5,521 nt of DNA from Deltaproteobacteria bacterium ADurb.Bin026 (GTDB lineage Bacteria; Desulfobacterota; Syntrophorhabdia; Syntrophorhabdales; Syntrophorhabdaceae). The position numbers were made by a program, and so were the translations under genes. How positions within the stretch are numbered: position 1 is the first letter of the stretch; the number at the start of each line of letters is the position of its first letter. Under the pieces are notes generated by a model. That model did not search any database and had not been told where the DNA came from. It was given only the letters and a program-made list of their open reading frames with translations. The stretch is taken from the NCBI GenBank assembly GCA_002071245.1, contig MWEV01000099.1, positions 1 to 5,521 on the forward strand, given 5' to 3'. Positions 5,279-5,521 of the stretch are shown here, in pieces.

Positions 5279-5521
5279 TCCGTCTTTTTCTATATTTTAA
5301 AATAAAAAACTATGTTCTATCTATATCAAATTATTATCTTGAATCCTGCAGGCGCAAAACTAACAGGAAGATCTGTCGGGATAGCGGCAACTGCAAATAT
5401 CCAGCACGCGACACCTGCCGTATCTACTTTACACTTGCATGACCGAAAAGACCATAACGAAATCGCAAAATAGCAGGTTTATCTGGGCGTGGAAGTTGTT
5501 TTAGGTGGAGAAAAAATATCT
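5279..5521. other. Unassigned right-end segment, open in both directions
   Basis: The first 60 bases are very AT-rich and should hold the promoter of the minus-strand GNAT gene, though I see no convincing -35/-10 pair. From about 5340 base composition becomes more balanced and two long antiparallel frames are open: + strand 5312-5473 (53 residues from an ATG, containing NPAGAKLTGRSVGIAATAN) and minus strand 5478-5326 (about 51 codons, no ATG, containing GVACWIFAVAAIPTDLPVSF). Neither has a ribosome binding site. I do not call either a gene. Confidence 0.4.

Overview
This is an AT-rich bacterial window with a conventional gene layout. It suggests an anaerobe, possibly from the Desulfobacterota, Nitrospirota or a relative. 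That placement is an inference, resting on the small stand-alone siroheme/4Fe-4S protein of the kind first described in Desulfovibrio, the cobalamin adenosyltransferase and the base composition. No single gene fixes the taxon.

Left block, + strand (1-2042): the 3' part of a cob(I)alamin adenosyltransferase gene (CobA/CobO/BtuR family), whose P-loop end lies off the left edge; pyrF (orotidine 5'-phosphate decarboxylase); and a SpoU/TrmH-type RNA 2'-O-methyltransferase closest in layout to RlmB. pyrF and the methyltransferase gene overlap by 17-20 bases and are probably translated from one message. The three genes serve cofactor, pyrimidine and ribosome metabolism and share no pathway.

Middle (2043-2508): 466 bases without an intact gene. 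They hold a decayed C-terminal fragment of an IS3-family transposase (about 2154-2309). Just past its stop codon is a good sigma-70-like promoter candidate (2329-2357), which could drive the next gene through a leader of about 145 bases.

Right block: a + strand gene for a 219-residue assimilatory-type, low-molecular-weight sulfite/nitrite reductase-like protein (2509-3168) faces a minus-strand gene for an exported TPR-like helical-repeat protein (3324-4004). A nested hairpin with A and T tracts in its arms (3201-3260) sits between them and fits a shared bidirectional terminator. Farther right, also on the minus strand, is a 335-residue GNAT-type acetyltransferase-like protein (4271-5278) with an unusual acetyl-CoA loop and a long C-terminal part. 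The last 240 bases hold no gene I can assign, but about 150 bases there are open on both strands.

No CRISPR array, intact mobile element, rRNA or tRNA is visible. I see no convincing multi-gene novel system. The points most worth a second look are the isolated siroheme protein behind an IS remnant and its possible promoter, the divergent motifs of the RNA methyltransferase, the degenerate GNAT, and the unexplained two-way-open segment at the right end.
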